DNA of 64,000 nt from G963663495 sp963663495 (GTDB lineage Bacteria; Bacteroidota; Rhodothermia; Rhodothermales; Bin80): NCBI GenBank assembly GCA_963663495.1, contig OY760427.1, positions 5,208,001-5,272,000 of the forward strand. The letters are read 5' to 3'. Positions 1-9,840 of the stretch are shown here, piece by piece. A program made the position numbers and the translations under genes. Below the pieces are notes generated by a model. That model did no database searches. It was not told the DNA's origin and saw only the letters and a program-made list of their open reading frames with translations. How positions within the stretch are numbered: position 1 is the first letter of the stretch; the number at the start of each line of letters is the position of its first letter.

Positions 1-557
1 TATATCGATGAAAACGCCCGAAACAGAAGGATTTGGCCAAACATTCGTTAGAGACACGCTGGCTGAATAATCTGCAATGTGCAAATACGGTATGGCTCAT
101 ATCCATCTGTAACCGTAACGCTTACAGGTGGATAGAACGAGTATCAAACGGCCTTGTTTCGCCGTTTTTCAGCCCTCCTACCTTTTTCTGGCAAACACTA
201 TATAGCATGAATATCCACGTATTGAGGTATTTGAAATAATTGCAGTTTTTCGTGAAAAGCGGGAACCGATTATGAAAAACTGGCAAAAGCCATCCAGTCT
301 GCACCACCAAAGCACAAAAAGTAATTCCTGCGAAACCGCGTGGCACTCAGCCATATAACTCCCCTTAATAGCCAGAGACTATCAATGCAGCACGACCGGA
401 TTTCCACCCGGGGAGGTCCAACATGCCGCTTTGAGCCCCTTGCGTAATCGTTCTGCGTGCGGTGAACACCCCATCACCTGCCTTCGGTCCTCTACCAACG
501 GCGGCAGCGCTCCGGCCTCGTTGCAGCCAGCGGTAGGCGGCTGTACGTAGTATGCTG
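1..557. other. Non-coding flank with one mobile-element end
   Basis: No convincing gene is seen here. Apart from the element end at 200-363, no family-like protein is encoded in any frame, and the open frames are short and lack recognisable motifs. Bases 364-557 lie between the element end and the stop codon of the reverse-strand NAD synthetase gene. Confidence 0.5.
200..363 (-). mobile_element. Solo left end of the TnpB element family
   Basis: This stretch matches the roughly 200-bp leader found upstream of tnpB in the complete copies, in reverse orientation. The match includes the segment around the GCGGGAACCGATTATGAA motif and ends with the terminal repeat GGCACTCAGCCATATAACTCCC at 342-363, given here as its parts GGCACTCAGC and CATATAACTCCC. 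The tnpB gene and the other end are missing: similarity stops near base 200. The 8 bases outside the end are CTTAATAG; the matching partner repeat is not visible. It is a deletion relic of a once longer element. Confidence 0.75.
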
Positions 558-2192
558 CTAGCGCCTCACGATGGGAATCCTGCGCCCGTGGCCAAAAGCC
601 TTGGTCGTCACCCGCAGAATAGGTGGAGCCTGTTTGCGCTTGTACTCGTTTCGGTCTACACGGTTAACTATATCTCTGACTACACCATCGTCCGCGCCCA
701 AGACCGCTGCAATCTCCTCAACACTCTGTCGTTGTTCCACGTAACGTTTGAGAATGCCATCAAGGAGCGGGTATAGAGGCAATGAATCCTGGTCCGTCTG
801 GTCGGGTCGAAGCTCAGCCGAGGGAGCACGGCTTATAGTATAATCCGGGATCGGGGCATGCGGAGCACATCGCTCATTGATATGCCGGGCAAGGTCGTAC
901 ACCTGGGTCTTGAGCACATCTCCCAATACCGCCAACCCACCGTTCATATCGCCATACAAGGTCGCATACCCTACAGCCATTTCGCTCTTATTGCCGGTCG
1001 CCAATAGCAGATAACCAAACTTGTTCGAAAGCGCCATAAGAAGCGTGCCCCGACTGCGGGCCTGCAGGTTCTCCTCGGTTACATCCTCCGACCGGCCAGC
1101 AAACATCGTGGCGAGGGCGTCACTGAACGATGACACGATGGAGGCGATGGGGATTTCGTGAAACGTGATCCCCAAGTTGCGGGCAAGGGTGGCTGAATCC
1201 CGCACAGAGGCCTCCGAAGAAATGGCAGAGGGCATGGTCAGACCAACAACGTTTGTCGGTCCCAACGCCTTCACTGCAAGGCAGCAGGTTACCGCCGAGT
1301 CAATTCCTCCCGACAAGCCGATGAGGGCCTTGGAGAAAATGCCGGACTTTTGAACATAATCTCTAATGCCGAGCACAAGTGCATCGTGCAACAGGGCAAT
1401 TGAGGGGTATTCATCCTCCGCACGTACAGAAGAAGCGAACGGGTTCCAGAAGGTGAGCGCTTCTTCGAAAGCGGCCGCTCGATGTGTAACCGTTCCGTTG
1501 GCAGCACATCCGAAGCTGCTACCGTCAAAAACCAGCTCCGTATTTGCGCCCACCTGGTTGACCATTGCATAGGGCACATGGTATTTACGACTAGCGGCGG
1601 ATGCCAGAGCTTCGCGCTCCAACCGCTTCCCTATCGTAAATGGAGATGCACAGATGTTGATAAACAGGGTAGGATCCTGAAGGCCAAGATCCTCCAGAGG
1701 GTTTACACCGTATAGGCCTCGCATGTAATCGAACCAAAGATCCTCACAGATATGCAGGGCTAGTCGGGCCCCTTTCCATTCAATAACCTGCCTCGCCTTG
1801 CCGGGTTCGAAGTACCTACGCTCGTCAAACACATCATACGTTGGCAGCAGGGTCTTATGGACGCAGCAAACTTCGCGTTCTCCTTCATAAAGAAACGCGG
1901 CATTGAATAGCGGCTTCCCCGGAATTGCCCGGTTGACGGCTATCCCGCCAATGATGATACCGATACACTTTGGAAGGCGTAAGGCTACTTGGCGGCGGGC
2001 CTTCTGCGCGTCCGCAACGAATGTGTTATTCTCAAGTAGGTCCTGCGGAGGATACCCTTCAATACTAAGTTCCGGGAATATCACAAGGTCGGCACCACGA
2101 GAACGAGCCGTTCTTGCCATCGTTACAATCTTATCGCAGTTACCGCAGAGGTCACCGACGATAGGATTTGTTTGTGCAAGAGCAATCTTCAT
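558..2192 (-). CDS. nadE: Glutamine-dependent NAD+ synthetase
   Basis: It makes NAD+ from deamido-NAD+, ATP and glutamine in the cytoplasm. The protein has about 544 residues. An N-terminal nitrilase-type amidase domain carries the Glu41-Lys113-Cys149 triad (contexts FPELS, VHKTLLP, HICEDLW). It is followed by a C-terminal ammonia-dependent synthetase with the pyrophosphate-binding motif SGGIDS at 294-299. The length and two-domain order match the glutaminase-fused NadE family. The open frame extends 8 codons further to 2216, but MKIALAQTNP is the usual start of the family, so 2192 is chosen. It is divergent from the amidohydrolase gene, with about 100 bases between them that presumably hold both promoters. 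Confidence 0.96.
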   Translation of the reverse strand: MKIALAQTNPIVGDLCGNCDKIVTMARTARSRGADLVIFPELSIEGYPPQDLLENNTFVADAQKARRQVALRLPKCIGIIIGGIAVNRAIPGKPLFNAAFLYEGEREVCCVHKTLLPTYDVFDERRYFEPGKARQVIEWKGARLALHICEDLWFDYMRGLYGVNPLEDLGLQDPTLFINICASPFTIGKRLEREALASAASRKYHVPYAMVNQVGANTELVFDGSSFGCAANGTVTHRAAAFEEALTFWNPFASSVRAEDEYPSIALLHDALVLGIRDYVQKSGIFSKALIGLSGGIDSAVTCCLAVKALGPTNVVGLTMPSAISSEASVRDSATLARNLGITFHEIPIASIVSSFSDALATMFAGRSEDVTEENLQARSRGTLLMALSNKFGYLLLATGNKSEMAVGYATLYGDMNGGLAVLGDVLKTQVYDLARHINERCAPHAPIPDYTISRAPSAELRPDQTDQDSLPLYPLLDGILKRYVEQRQSVEEIAAVLGADDGVVRDIVNRVDRNEYKRKQAPPILRVTTKAFGHGRRIPIVRR

Positions 2193-2296
2193 GGAGGATC
2201 CAGCTAAAGGCAGCACTAGTTACTTTGTCAAAGCAGCGGTGGTTGCTGTGACCACACTACATTCCGTTCATCAATAATCTGACAAGAGCAAGAGCC

Positions 2297-3616
2297 ATGC
2301 AACGCGCACTTTGTTTCCTTTTCGTCTTACCGCTGATTCTACAAACAGCAGGTGGCCAAGATATGGCGTTCGTTAACGCTACCGTCGTGCCAATGGATGC
2401 AGAAGGGATCCTCTCGGAGCATACCGTGATCATCCGGGGAGATCGTATAGTGGAGATCGGCCCATCGGACTCAATGAACCTTTCCGACGACATTCAGCAG
2501 ATGGACGCGACGGGAAAATATCTGGTCCCGGGGATGGCGGAAATGCACGGACACATCCCGCCTCCAGACCAACAGCCGCAGTTCACTGAGGATGTGCTTT
2601 TTCTCTTTGTGGCCAACGGCATCACCACCGTACGCGGAATGCAAGGTGCGCAAGGCCAGCTTGCTCTTCGGCAGCGCGTGGAGTCTGGCGAATTGATTGG
2701 ACCAAACCTGTACTTAGCTGGCCCGGCCTTTAGTGGCGGCTCCATCCATTCCCCGGAGGATGCCATTGCACGAACACAGCAGCAGGCGCAAGAAGGCTGG
2801 CACTTACTGAAAGTGCTTCCCGGATTGTCATTGGAAGAGTACGACGCAATGGCCCGAACTGCCCGTGAAGCAGGAATCCGGTTCGCAGGACATGTGCCAG
2901 CGGAAGTAGGCATAAGACATGCCATCGCAGCAGGCCAGGACTCGTTTGACCATTTGGATGGATTTGTTGAGTATCTGCGGTCTGTTGAACCAGGCACTAT
3001 CAACGAGGCTGCACTAGAGAGTATCCTGGAGCTAACAAAGGAGGCCGGGGCATGTGTGATACCTACCATGGCGCTGTGGGAAGTATTGCGGGGAACCATC
3101 GCAACCGAGGACCTGAAGGCATATGACGAAATCCGGTACATGCCGCCCGATATCGTGGAAAGATGGATTGCTCGGTCTGAGAGGCAGCGCGAAAATGCTG
3201 GGTTTGATCTCAACGCCAGTGTTCGCCACATTGATGTACGTATGCATGTGCTACAGGCTATGTACGAGGCCGATGTAGAAATCCTGTTCGGGACGGATGC
3301 GCCTCAGGTTTTCAGTGTTCCCGGCTTCTCGCTACATCGGGAACTAGTCAGGATGGTGGACGCAGGCATGTCACCGCACGCGATCCTGGAATCCGGCACG
3401 AAGAACGTAGGGGAGTATTTCGCCGGCGAAGACCAGTTTGGTACCATTACGAAGGGAAGTCGTGCGGATCTGCTACTCTTGGAAGAGAACCCGCTGGAAA
3501 ACATTACTAACCTGCGCAAACTCGCAGGCGTGATGGTAAAAGGGCGCTGGATGGCGCGTGATTCTATTGACGAGGGCTTGGCAGCGATAGAAGAACGCCA
3601 TGCCAGTGACCAATAA
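2297..3616 (+). CDS. Secreted amidohydrolase-family protein
   Basis: A 439-residue metal-dependent hydrolase of the amidohydrolase superfamily (imidazolonepropionase/prolidase-like branch). A hydrophobic N-terminus (residues 1-20) looks like a signal peptide, suggesting a periplasmic or exported enzyme. The metal-binding set is visible: H84 and H86 in EMHGHI, a bridging lysine K172 in LLKVLP, histidines in FAGHVP and FDHLDG, and the catalytic aspartate in FGTDAP. The C-terminal small beta domain (GSRADLLLLEENPLENI) is typical. The substrate cannot be told from sequence; relatives act on dipeptides or cyclic amides. It is followed about 57 bases later by the DUF4091 gene on the same strand. 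Confidence 0.9.
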   Translation: MQRALCFLFVLPLILQTAGGQDMAFVNATVVPMDAEGILSEHTVIIRGDRIVEIGPSDSMNLSDDIQQMDATGKYLVPGMAEMHGHIPPPDQQPQFTEDVLFLFVANGITTVRGMQGAQGQLALRQRVESGELIGPNLYLAGPAFSGGSIHSPEDAIARTQQQAQEGWHLLKVLPGLSLEEYDAMARTAREAGIRFAGHVPAEVGIRHAIAAGQDSFDHLDGFVEYLRSVEPGTINEAALESILELTKEAGACVIPTMALWEVLRGTIATEDLKAYDEIRYMPPDIVERWIARSERQRENAGFDLNASVRHIDVRMHVLQAMYEADVEILFGTDAPQVFSVPGFSLHRELVRMVDAGMSPHAILESGTKNVGEYFAGEDQFGTITKGSRADLLLLEENPLENITNLRKLAGVMVKGRWMARDSIDEGLAAIEERHASDQ

Positions 3617-3673
3617 TCCAGCGCTAACTCTCTGATAGACACCAACGCTTGCCAGAACGGTGCCCTTACCCTG

Positions 3674-5422
3674 ATGTATATGTACAATTCCATGGATTAC
3701 AAAGCTGTAGCTGGACGGCGTACCAGCGTTGTTTTGGCCTTAATCCTGACCGGTGTCGCAGCTTGTTTCAGCCCAACCGACCCAAGAGCCGTACATGAGC
3801 AAGTAATGGTCACGTCGGTGGACCCTCTGGTGAAAGTCCTCCGCGAGACATCCGTGTTTCCGTCGCATGAGGCGGTGACCGATGCAGCACGCGGGGAACA
3901 CGCCTCCTTTCAATTCGCGGTACGGGCTGACATGCCAATTTTCGATCTGCAGGTTGAGGCCAACGCTCTAGAGACATCAGCAGGAGATGCGTTACCCGCC
4001 CCTAAGACGGGATTTGTAGGATACGTACGCGTTAGCCGGTCTACACCAACGCCATCGCGTGACAGATTGCGTCCGCCATCCGGCTATTACCCGGATCCCA
4101 TCCTTGAAGTAGCATCTATTGACATCAAAGCAAATCAGTCGCAGCCAGTATGGGTAACTGTGAGGGTTCCTGTTGAAGCCGGTCCCGGCATGTACTCCGG
4201 TACATTAGTAATCAAGGGTAGTCTGGGTAACCGCCAATTTTCGAGGGAGGAACCATACGCCGTAAGGGTCCATAATGCGCAGGTGGATACTACAAGCCTA
4301 TGGGTTACCAACTGGTTTTCCCTTTCTCCACAAAGGCTCGGTCAGATGAACGACCGTGTACCCGTAGAGCCCTATACCGAGCGATACTGGGAACTCGTCC
4401 GGGTAATTGCCGCGCAAATGGCAGAGTATCATCAGAATGTGGCGCTGATTTCGCCGCTCCGGTTGGCGCAGTATGCGCGTGCGGGAGACGAGCTGGAGAT
4501 TGATTTTTCGCGCTTCGACCAAATGGTACGCATTTTCGAGGAGGAGGGCGTGATAGGCCGCATTGAGGGCGGCCACATCGGCCACCGCGAAAGCACATGG
4601 TCGACTCCGTTTGTAGTGCATGTACCAGCATTGGATGACGAGGAAAATGATTTTGTGCGCGTTCCGATCACAGACGACCGGGCGCGCACCTTTTACAGTA
4701 CGTTTCTGCCGGCCTTGGTGAAGCATCTTCGTCGTCAAGGGTGGCTAGATTCGTACCTGCAGCACCTCGCGGATGAACCCATTGAAGCGAATGCAGCCTC
4801 CTACGCGGAGATTGCTGACTTCGTCCACAGATGGGCACCAGAGCTTGCTGTGATTGAGGCAGTCCATAACCGTGACCTCGTAGGGAGTATTGATGTCTGG
4901 GTGCCGCAGCTGGATTATCTTGATCAAGACTTTGACTTTTATACGGAGCGTATGCAGGAAGGCCAAGAGGTATGGTTCTACACTTGCCTTGCCCCGCAGG
5001 GAGAATACGCCAATCGGTTTGTGGAACTGCCCCTGATAAAGACGCGCATACTCCACTGGATCAACTATAAGTACCGCATCCCGGGATATCTTCATTGGGG
5101 CTACAACTTCTGGCGTGATGCCCCCTTTGATGAAACCACGGGAATCATTACAGAATCAGGTAACGTGCTGCCGGGCGGCGATGCTTGGATCGTGTATCCC
5201 GGACCGGGTAAACTGCAGAGTTCCATCCGCCTTGAGGCCATGCGGGACGGCATAGTCGACTATGAGTTGCTGATGAAGCTGGAGAAGCTGTATCCGGAAG
5301 AGGCCGCAGAAATGTCCCGCCGCGTGGTATACCAGTTTGATCGGTACGATACAAGCGTGGAAGCTTTTCGGCAGAAGCGCAAGCGTATGCTGGAGATGCT
5401 GTCCACTGACACGGGTGTGTAG
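3674..5422 (+). CDS. DUF4091 lipoprotein (GH123-like)
   Basis: A protein of up to 582 residues. After a hydrophobic stretch it has a lipobox-like LTGVAAC, so it is probably a lipoprotein. The C-terminal half carries the DUF4091 signature (HWGYNFWRDAP, then an extended region with RLEAMRDGIVDYELLMKLE). DUF4091 proteins resemble glycoside hydrolase family 123, so a role on glycans is plausible but not proven. Residues around HLADEP and HNRD may belong to the active-site barrel. An in-frame ATG at 3692 (MDYKAVAG) is a credible alternative start because it places the charged n-region directly before the hydrophobic core. Its stop codon overlaps the likely GTG start of the next gene. Confidence 0.85.
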   Translation: MYMYNSMDYKAVAGRRTSVVLALILTGVAACFSPTDPRAVHEQVMVTSVDPLVKVLRETSVFPSHEAVTDAARGEHASFQFAVRADMPIFDLQVEANALETSAGDALPAPKTGFVGYVRVSRSTPTPSRDRLRPPSGYYPDPILEVASIDIKANQSQPVWVTVRVPVEAGPGMYSGTLVIKGSLGNRQFSREEPYAVRVHNAQVDTTSLWVTNWFSLSPQRLGQMNDRVPVEPYTERYWELVRVIAAQMAEYHQNVALISPLRLAQYARAGDELEIDFSRFDQMVRIFEEEGVIGRIEGGHIGHRESTWSTPFVVHVPALDDEENDFVRVPITDDRARTFYSTFLPALVKHLRRQGWLDSYLQHLADEPIEANAASYAEIADFVHRWAPELAVIEAVHNRDLVGSIDVWVPQLDYLDQDFDFYTERMQEGQEVWFYTCLAPQGEYANRFVELPLIKTRILHWINYKYRIPGYLHWGYNFWRDAPFDETTGIITESGNVLPGGDAWIVYPGPGKLQSSIRLEAMRDGIVDYELLMKLEKLYPEEAAEMSRRVVYQFDRYDTSVEAFRQKRKRMLEMLSTDTGV

Positions 5423-7994
5423 CCAACCATTCTGCTGGCTGAGGCTCGTCAGCACAGGTCTTCTGGCTCTTGTTGTCCTGGTACCGCCTGCCCTACACGG
5501 CCAAGATGGTGCCGCCGAGCTGATCAACAGGGGATCCTATGGTGATGCCCGGGAGCTGTACGAATCGGCCATGCCGTCCGGCGAGGCTGTTGAAGGTTAC
5601 ATTGAGACATTCCTTCAGGCTGGCGATATTAAGGCGGGGCTTGAGCGGTCCGGAGCGCTGCTGGAGCGCTGGCCGGAGAATCCGTTTGTAATGTACGCCC
5701 GCGGGCGGTTGCTTACCGAGGCGGGACAGCTTGCGGAGGCGGAAGCGGCGTATCGTGGGGCCATTACGGTAAAGCGCGACTACTGGAGGGCAGGGCTCGC
5801 ACTGGCCGAGCTGTACCTTGATACAGGCATGGCCGGGCAAGCGCGCGGGATCTGTACTGTGCTGCATAACCGGTACAGACAGGGGCTGTTCATTAAAGCA
5901 ATAGACTTGGGGATCGCAGGACGGGCATCAGCGATGCTGGAGGAGTTTCACGACGCCAATGAAGCCCTCCGAATCGCTCTTGAACTAGACGCCACCAATG
6001 TTCAACTGCTGCTCTGGCGAGCACAGTTGTTCCGCCGAACGTATGACGATGCCTTCGCCCGGAAGTTATACCAGGAGGCGATTGCCATTAATCCGCACCG
6101 CCCGGAGTTGTATACAGGGTTGGCCAGCGTATCGAATGGATTCGCGCAGAAAGAGGACCTTGTGCGGCAAGCACTGGAGCTGGCCCCCGATTACCCAAGT
6201 GCGCTCACGAACCAAGCGCAGCTTGATATGCTTGATGGCAACTACTCAGACGCCGCAGCCCTTTTGGAGCAGGCCCTTACGACAAATCCGTCTTTCATGC
6301 CCGCGCTTTCCCGCCTTGGGGCGATCCGGTACCTTGAAGGAGATTCTGCGGCGGTGTCCGTTCTGGAGCAGAGGGCAGAGCAGGTGGATTCGGAGGGTGC
6401 AGATTTTTACCGCATTGTCAGCGAAGACCTGGCTCTGCGTTTCAGGTATCCCGCCGCCGCAGTATTTGCACAGAAAGGCGTACTACGCGATCCGGATGAC
6501 GCTGCTATAAACGCCACACTAGGTACAGGCTTGCTTCGGCTGGGCAAGCGAATCGAGGCACGCGCCTACTTCGAGCGCAGCTACGAACGGGATGCATTCA
6601 ATCTTTTTGTATCCAATACACTAAGCCTGCTGGATGCCTACGATGAATTCGTAGAGTTGGAAAGCGCAAATGTCCGCCTGCTCATTCACGGGGATGAAAG
6701 TGATGTTCTGGGGCCGATAATGCTGGAAGAAGCGGAAAAAGCTATCGCCTCCCTGCGAAGTAGGTATCCGTACCGGTGGCCGGGCAAAATTCGCATTGAG
6801 GTATACAACGATCCGGATGACTTCGCGGTAAGGGTGGCTGGGATACCCCATATCGGACTATTAGGGGTTAGCTTTGGCAACACCGTAGCACTGAACACAC
6901 CACGCGGGCAGCAGCAGGTTTTCAACTGGGCCCGAACGCTCTGGCATGAAATAGCCCATACGATGGCAATAGGTGTTTCGCGGCATCACGTGCCGCGATG
7001 GCTGACCGAAGGATTGTCTGTCTATGAAGAAACCCAAGCCAACGAGGCCTGGAAACGGAAGCTCGAACCAGCACTCCTTCAGGCATTCGAACAGGATAGG
7101 TTGCATGCACTGGTACAGATGGACCGTGGGTTTACGCGCCCGGAGTTTCCCGGGCAGGTCCTTTTAAGCTATTACCATGCTTCCGAGCTGGTGAGCTTCC
7201 TGGTGGCACAACATGGCTTCGGCGCTATCGTTAGCCTTCTGCAATATATGGCCCAGGGCATTGACGAAGAGACGGCGCTGCGCCAGTCAACGGGAATGTC
7301 AAGGAAGGATCTTGATGCGGCGTTCAGGCGATCTCTGCAGGTAAGGCTGGACTCGCTGGGCCCAGTTCTTCAGCTACTTCCCGACCCCTTCGCCGAAGAA
7401 ATAACGGGACGGATGCAGAGCCCCTTGGTGCGAGAGCTGGAGCAGGGGCATGCTGCGCTGACCGAAGGCCGGCTTAACGTGGCGGAAGAATCGTTGCGGC
7501 GTGCATTGGATATGTATCCTTCTTACGTAGGTCCCGACAACGCATACAACGGCTTGGCCGAGATCTACAGGACCACAGGTAACAACACCGCACTGATGGA
7601 AATCCTAGAGCAATACCTGATGGTAACAGAGTACGGCGCTGAAGAGGCCAGGCAGTTGGCAGCACTCTATGGAGATCGCGGAGATGTTCGCCGCGCTATT
7701 ACACTCTTGGAACGCAGCAGGAAAACCGAACCATACGATATGGAAGCCTTGCTCAGCTTGGCTGAGCTATATGAGGTTGCAGGACAGTTTGACCGGGCCG
7801 CGATGGCACTTAGGGCGGTGTTGGCCCTTAATCCCGTTGATCGTGCGACAATCTATTACAGGCTAGCAAGAGCGATGTACAACGCGGGGGATAGGGTTGC
7901 AGCTAAGCGTGCGGTGCTCCAGGCGTTGGAAATCGCACCCGGCTACAGGGATGCACAGCGGCTCCTGCTCTTATGTGTTGAGAGCGCGGAATGA
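5415..7994 (+). CDS. TPR-repeat zinc metallopeptidase (peptidase MA-like)
   Basis: About 859 residues from a GTG start that overlaps the upstream stop. The open frame reaches back to 5337, but GTG at 5415 gives a clean signal peptide (LVSTGLLALVVLVPPALHG). The N-terminal half is a series of tetratricopeptide repeats. A gluzincin-type peptidase segment carries HEIAH (H511, H515) and a downstream glutamate near E538 in GLSVYEE, and a second run of TPRs follows. This layout is common in FCB and planctomycete exported proteins annotated as peptidase MA family. TPRs suggest protein-protein contacts; the substrate is unknown. The stop overlaps the next start by ATGA, indicating translational coupling with the DUF4159 gene. 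Confidence 0.88.
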   Translation: MCSQPFCWLRLVSTGLLALVVLVPPALHGQDGAAELINRGSYGDARELYESAMPSGEAVEGYIETFLQAGDIKAGLERSGALLERWPENPFVMYARGRLLTEAGQLAEAEAAYRGAITVKRDYWRAGLALAELYLDTGMAGQARGICTVLHNRYRQGLFIKAIDLGIAGRASAMLEEFHDANEALRIALELDATNVQLLLWRAQLFRRTYDDAFARKLYQEAIAINPHRPELYTGLASVSNGFAQKEDLVRQALELAPDYPSALTNQAQLDMLDGNYSDAAALLEQALTTNPSFMPALSRLGAIRYLEGDSAAVSVLEQRAEQVDSEGADFYRIVSEDLALRFRYPAAAVFAQKGVLRDPDDAAINATLGTGLLRLGKRIEARAYFERSYERDAFNLFVSNTLSLLDAYDEFVELESANVRLLIHGDESDVLGPIMLEEAEKAIASLRSRYPYRWPGKIRIEVYNDPDDFAVRVAGIPHIGLLGVSFGNTVALNTPRGQQQVFNWARTLWHEIAHTMAIGVSRHHVPRWLTEGLSVYEETQANEAWKRKLEPALLQAFEQDRLHALVQMDRGFTRPEFPGQVLLSYYHASELVSFLVAQHGFGAIVSLLQYMAQGIDEETALRQSTGMSRKDLDAAFRRSLQVRLDSLGPVLQLLPDPFAEEITGRMQSPLVRELEQGHAALTEGRLNVAEESLRRALDMYPSYVGPDNAYNGLAEIYRTTGNNTALMEILEQYLMVTEYGAEEARQLAALYGDRGDVRRAITLLERSRKTEPYDMEALLSLAELYEVAGQFDRAAMALRAVLALNPVDRATIYYRLARAMYNAGDRVAAKRAVLQALEIAPGYRDAQRLLLLCVESAE

Positions 7995-8719
7995 CACGAT
8001 GCGGCCCACAAACCCTATACGCTTGCGTCTTCGCTTTTCTGTGCATGCAATCCATGGGAGAGGTGTATGGGCAGGCAGACTACGGTCTGCGCTTTGTTCG
8101 GATTCGATATGATACGCAGGCGGGCGGCGGGCGCTTTTTCGGCGGGGAAGCATGGGCGCATGATTTTCCGACTGCAGAAGAGAATTTTTACATCGCCCTG
8201 GAGCGTACTACATCCATACATGTGGAAGCGCCGTACGTCGTTCTGGAGCTTAGCGACGACCGCATTTTTGAGTATCCGGTCATTTACCTTTGCGAGCCCG
8301 GGTACTGGAATCCAACGCCAGAGGATGTAGAGAACCTGAACGCATATTTGGAGCGCGGAGGATTCATCCTGTTTGATGACTTCAGAGGAGAATACGAGTG
8401 GATGCATCTGTACGAACAGATGCAGGCGGTTTTACCCGGCAAAGAACCGCAGCTGCTGGATTCAGAGCACCCCGTCTGGTCCATTTACTTTGACATTGAT
8501 CCGGTGGCGGCGCCATCGCTAGTACGAGGTTTTCAAGGCTCCAGAGAGGCAGACCAGTATTATGGATACTTTGATGGTGAAGGCCGCCTGATGGCGCTGG
8601 CAAATCATAATCAGGATATTGGCGATGGCTGGGAGTATCCGAACATTGACTTTGAGAATGCGTCAACCGTCAGCTTTCAAATGGGAATCAACTTCGTGAT
8701 CTACGCACTGACACACTAA
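7991..8719 (+). CDS. DUF4159 domain protein
   Basis: A 242-residue protein with a signal-peptide-like N-terminus and a DUF4159 domain (YGLRFVRIRYD near the N-terminus, then LERGGFILFDDFRG and SEHPVWSIYFDI). DUF4159 has a class-I glutamine amidotransferase-like fold without an assured catalytic triad. In many genomes it is linked to MoxR ATPase and DUF58/von Willebrand factor genes, and the MoxR gene does follow here. The start overlaps the preceding stop (ATGA). The biochemical role of the family is unknown. Confidence 0.88.
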   Translation: MTRCGPQTLYACVFAFLCMQSMGEVYGQADYGLRFVRIRYDTQAGGGRFFGGEAWAHDFPTAEENFYIALERTTSIHVEAPYVVLELSDDRIFEYPVIYLCEPGYWNPTPEDVENLNAYLERGGFILFDDFRGEYEWMHLYEQMQAVLPGKEPQLLDSEHPVWSIYFDIDPVAAPSLVRGFQGSREADQYYGYFDGEGRLMALANHNQDIGDGWEYPNIDFENASTVSFQMGINFVIYALTH

Positions 8720-8759
8720 TTGACAGATTTGTCCCCAGTAGAAGAGAACACCACGACAT

Positions 8760-9770
8760 ATGGATTCCACGGTAGGGCAGGACATGCTTAGGCAGTTGAG
8801 GGACGGCAAAGAGAAGATCGTTGCCGAAATAAGGCGCAGAATTCTCGGGCAAGACGAGGTGCTGGACCAGGTGCTCATGGCACTTTTTGCGGGAGGCCAT
8901 TGTCTTCTTACCGGTGTGCCAGGACTGGCCAAGACTCTTCTCATCCGGTCACTTGGAGAAGTGCTAGATTTAAGATATCGCCGCATTCAGTTCACACCGG
9001 ACTTGATGCCTGCAGATATTACGGGCATAGATATGCTGGAGGAGAATCGTTCAACAGGACGGCGAGAAATCACGTTTATCAAAGGCCCCGTGTTCGCAAA
9101 CGTAATTCTTGCAGACGAGATTAATCGCACGCCGCCTAAAACGCAGGCAGCGCTGTTAGAGGCGATGCAGGAATACCAGGTAACGGCGGGAGGAAACAGG
9201 TTTGCACTTGAAAAGCCGTTCTTTGTGCTTGCGACCCAGAATCCTATCGAACTGGAAGGGACCTATCCTCTTCCGGAGGCCCAGCTTGATAGGTTCATGT
9301 TCAATATTGTCATAGAATACCTCTCACCGGAGGATGAGCTTACCGTGGCGATGGAAACGACTTCACAAGACCATGCGAATCTGAACACGATCCTAACGGG
9401 GAAGGACATTCTGAAGTACCAGCAGATGGTTCGGCAGGTATTTGTGCCCCGTAACGTGGCAGAGTACGCGGTAAACCTTGTGCGCAGTACGCGTCCGGGT
9501 CAGAACCAGGCTCCAGACTTCATTAAGAATTGGGTGCGCTGGGGCGCGGGACTGCGTGCGACGCAGTATCTGCTCCTTGGCGGAAAGGTTAGGGCAGCCT
9601 TCCGCGGAAGGTTTAACGTTTCTATTGAGGATATCCGAGCGTTGGCTCACCCAGTACTACGACACAGAGTGCTGACCAATTTTTACGCAGAATCGGAAGG
9701 AGTAACAGTGAACGACATTATTGGCCGGCTCCTGCTCAAGGTTAAGGAACCGGTATCCGGGTTATCCTGA
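8760..9770 (+). CDS. MoxR-family AAA+ ATPase
   Basis: A 336-residue AAA+ ATPase of the MoxR/AAA_3 group. Walker A is GVPGLAKT at 52-59, Walker B ends in ILADE at 116-120, the sensor region has ATQNPIELEGTYPLPEAQLDRF split between 157 and 180, and the C-terminal lid domain is present. MoxR ATPases act as chaperones that help activate or assemble metalloenzymes and von Willebrand factor protein complexes. Usually DUF58 and VWA genes follow; here the next gene is on the opposite strand and no DUF58 gene is present, so the usual cluster is cut short or split. Confidence 0.95.
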   Translation: MDSTVGQDMLRQLRDGKEKIVAEIRRRILGQDEVLDQVLMALFAGGHCLLTGVPGLAKTLLIRSLGEVLDLRYRRIQFTPDLMPADITGIDMLEENRSTGRREITFIKGPVFANVILADEINRTPPKTQAALLEAMQEYQVTAGGNRFALEKPFFVLATQNPIELEGTYPLPEAQLDRFMFNIVIEYLSPEDELTVAMETTSQDHANLNTILTGKDILKYQQMVRQVFVPRNVAEYAVNLVRSTRPGQNQAPDFIKNWVRWGAGLRATQYLLLGGKVRAAFRGRFNVSIEDIRALAHPVLRHRVLTNFYAESEGVTVNDIIGRLLLKVKEPVSGLS

Positions 9771-9840
9771 GCCTTTAAACGGGGTCGGTACCCGCTGAAG
9801 TACCCGTGCGCTCAGGGATCCCTGCACGCCATGTGCAATC

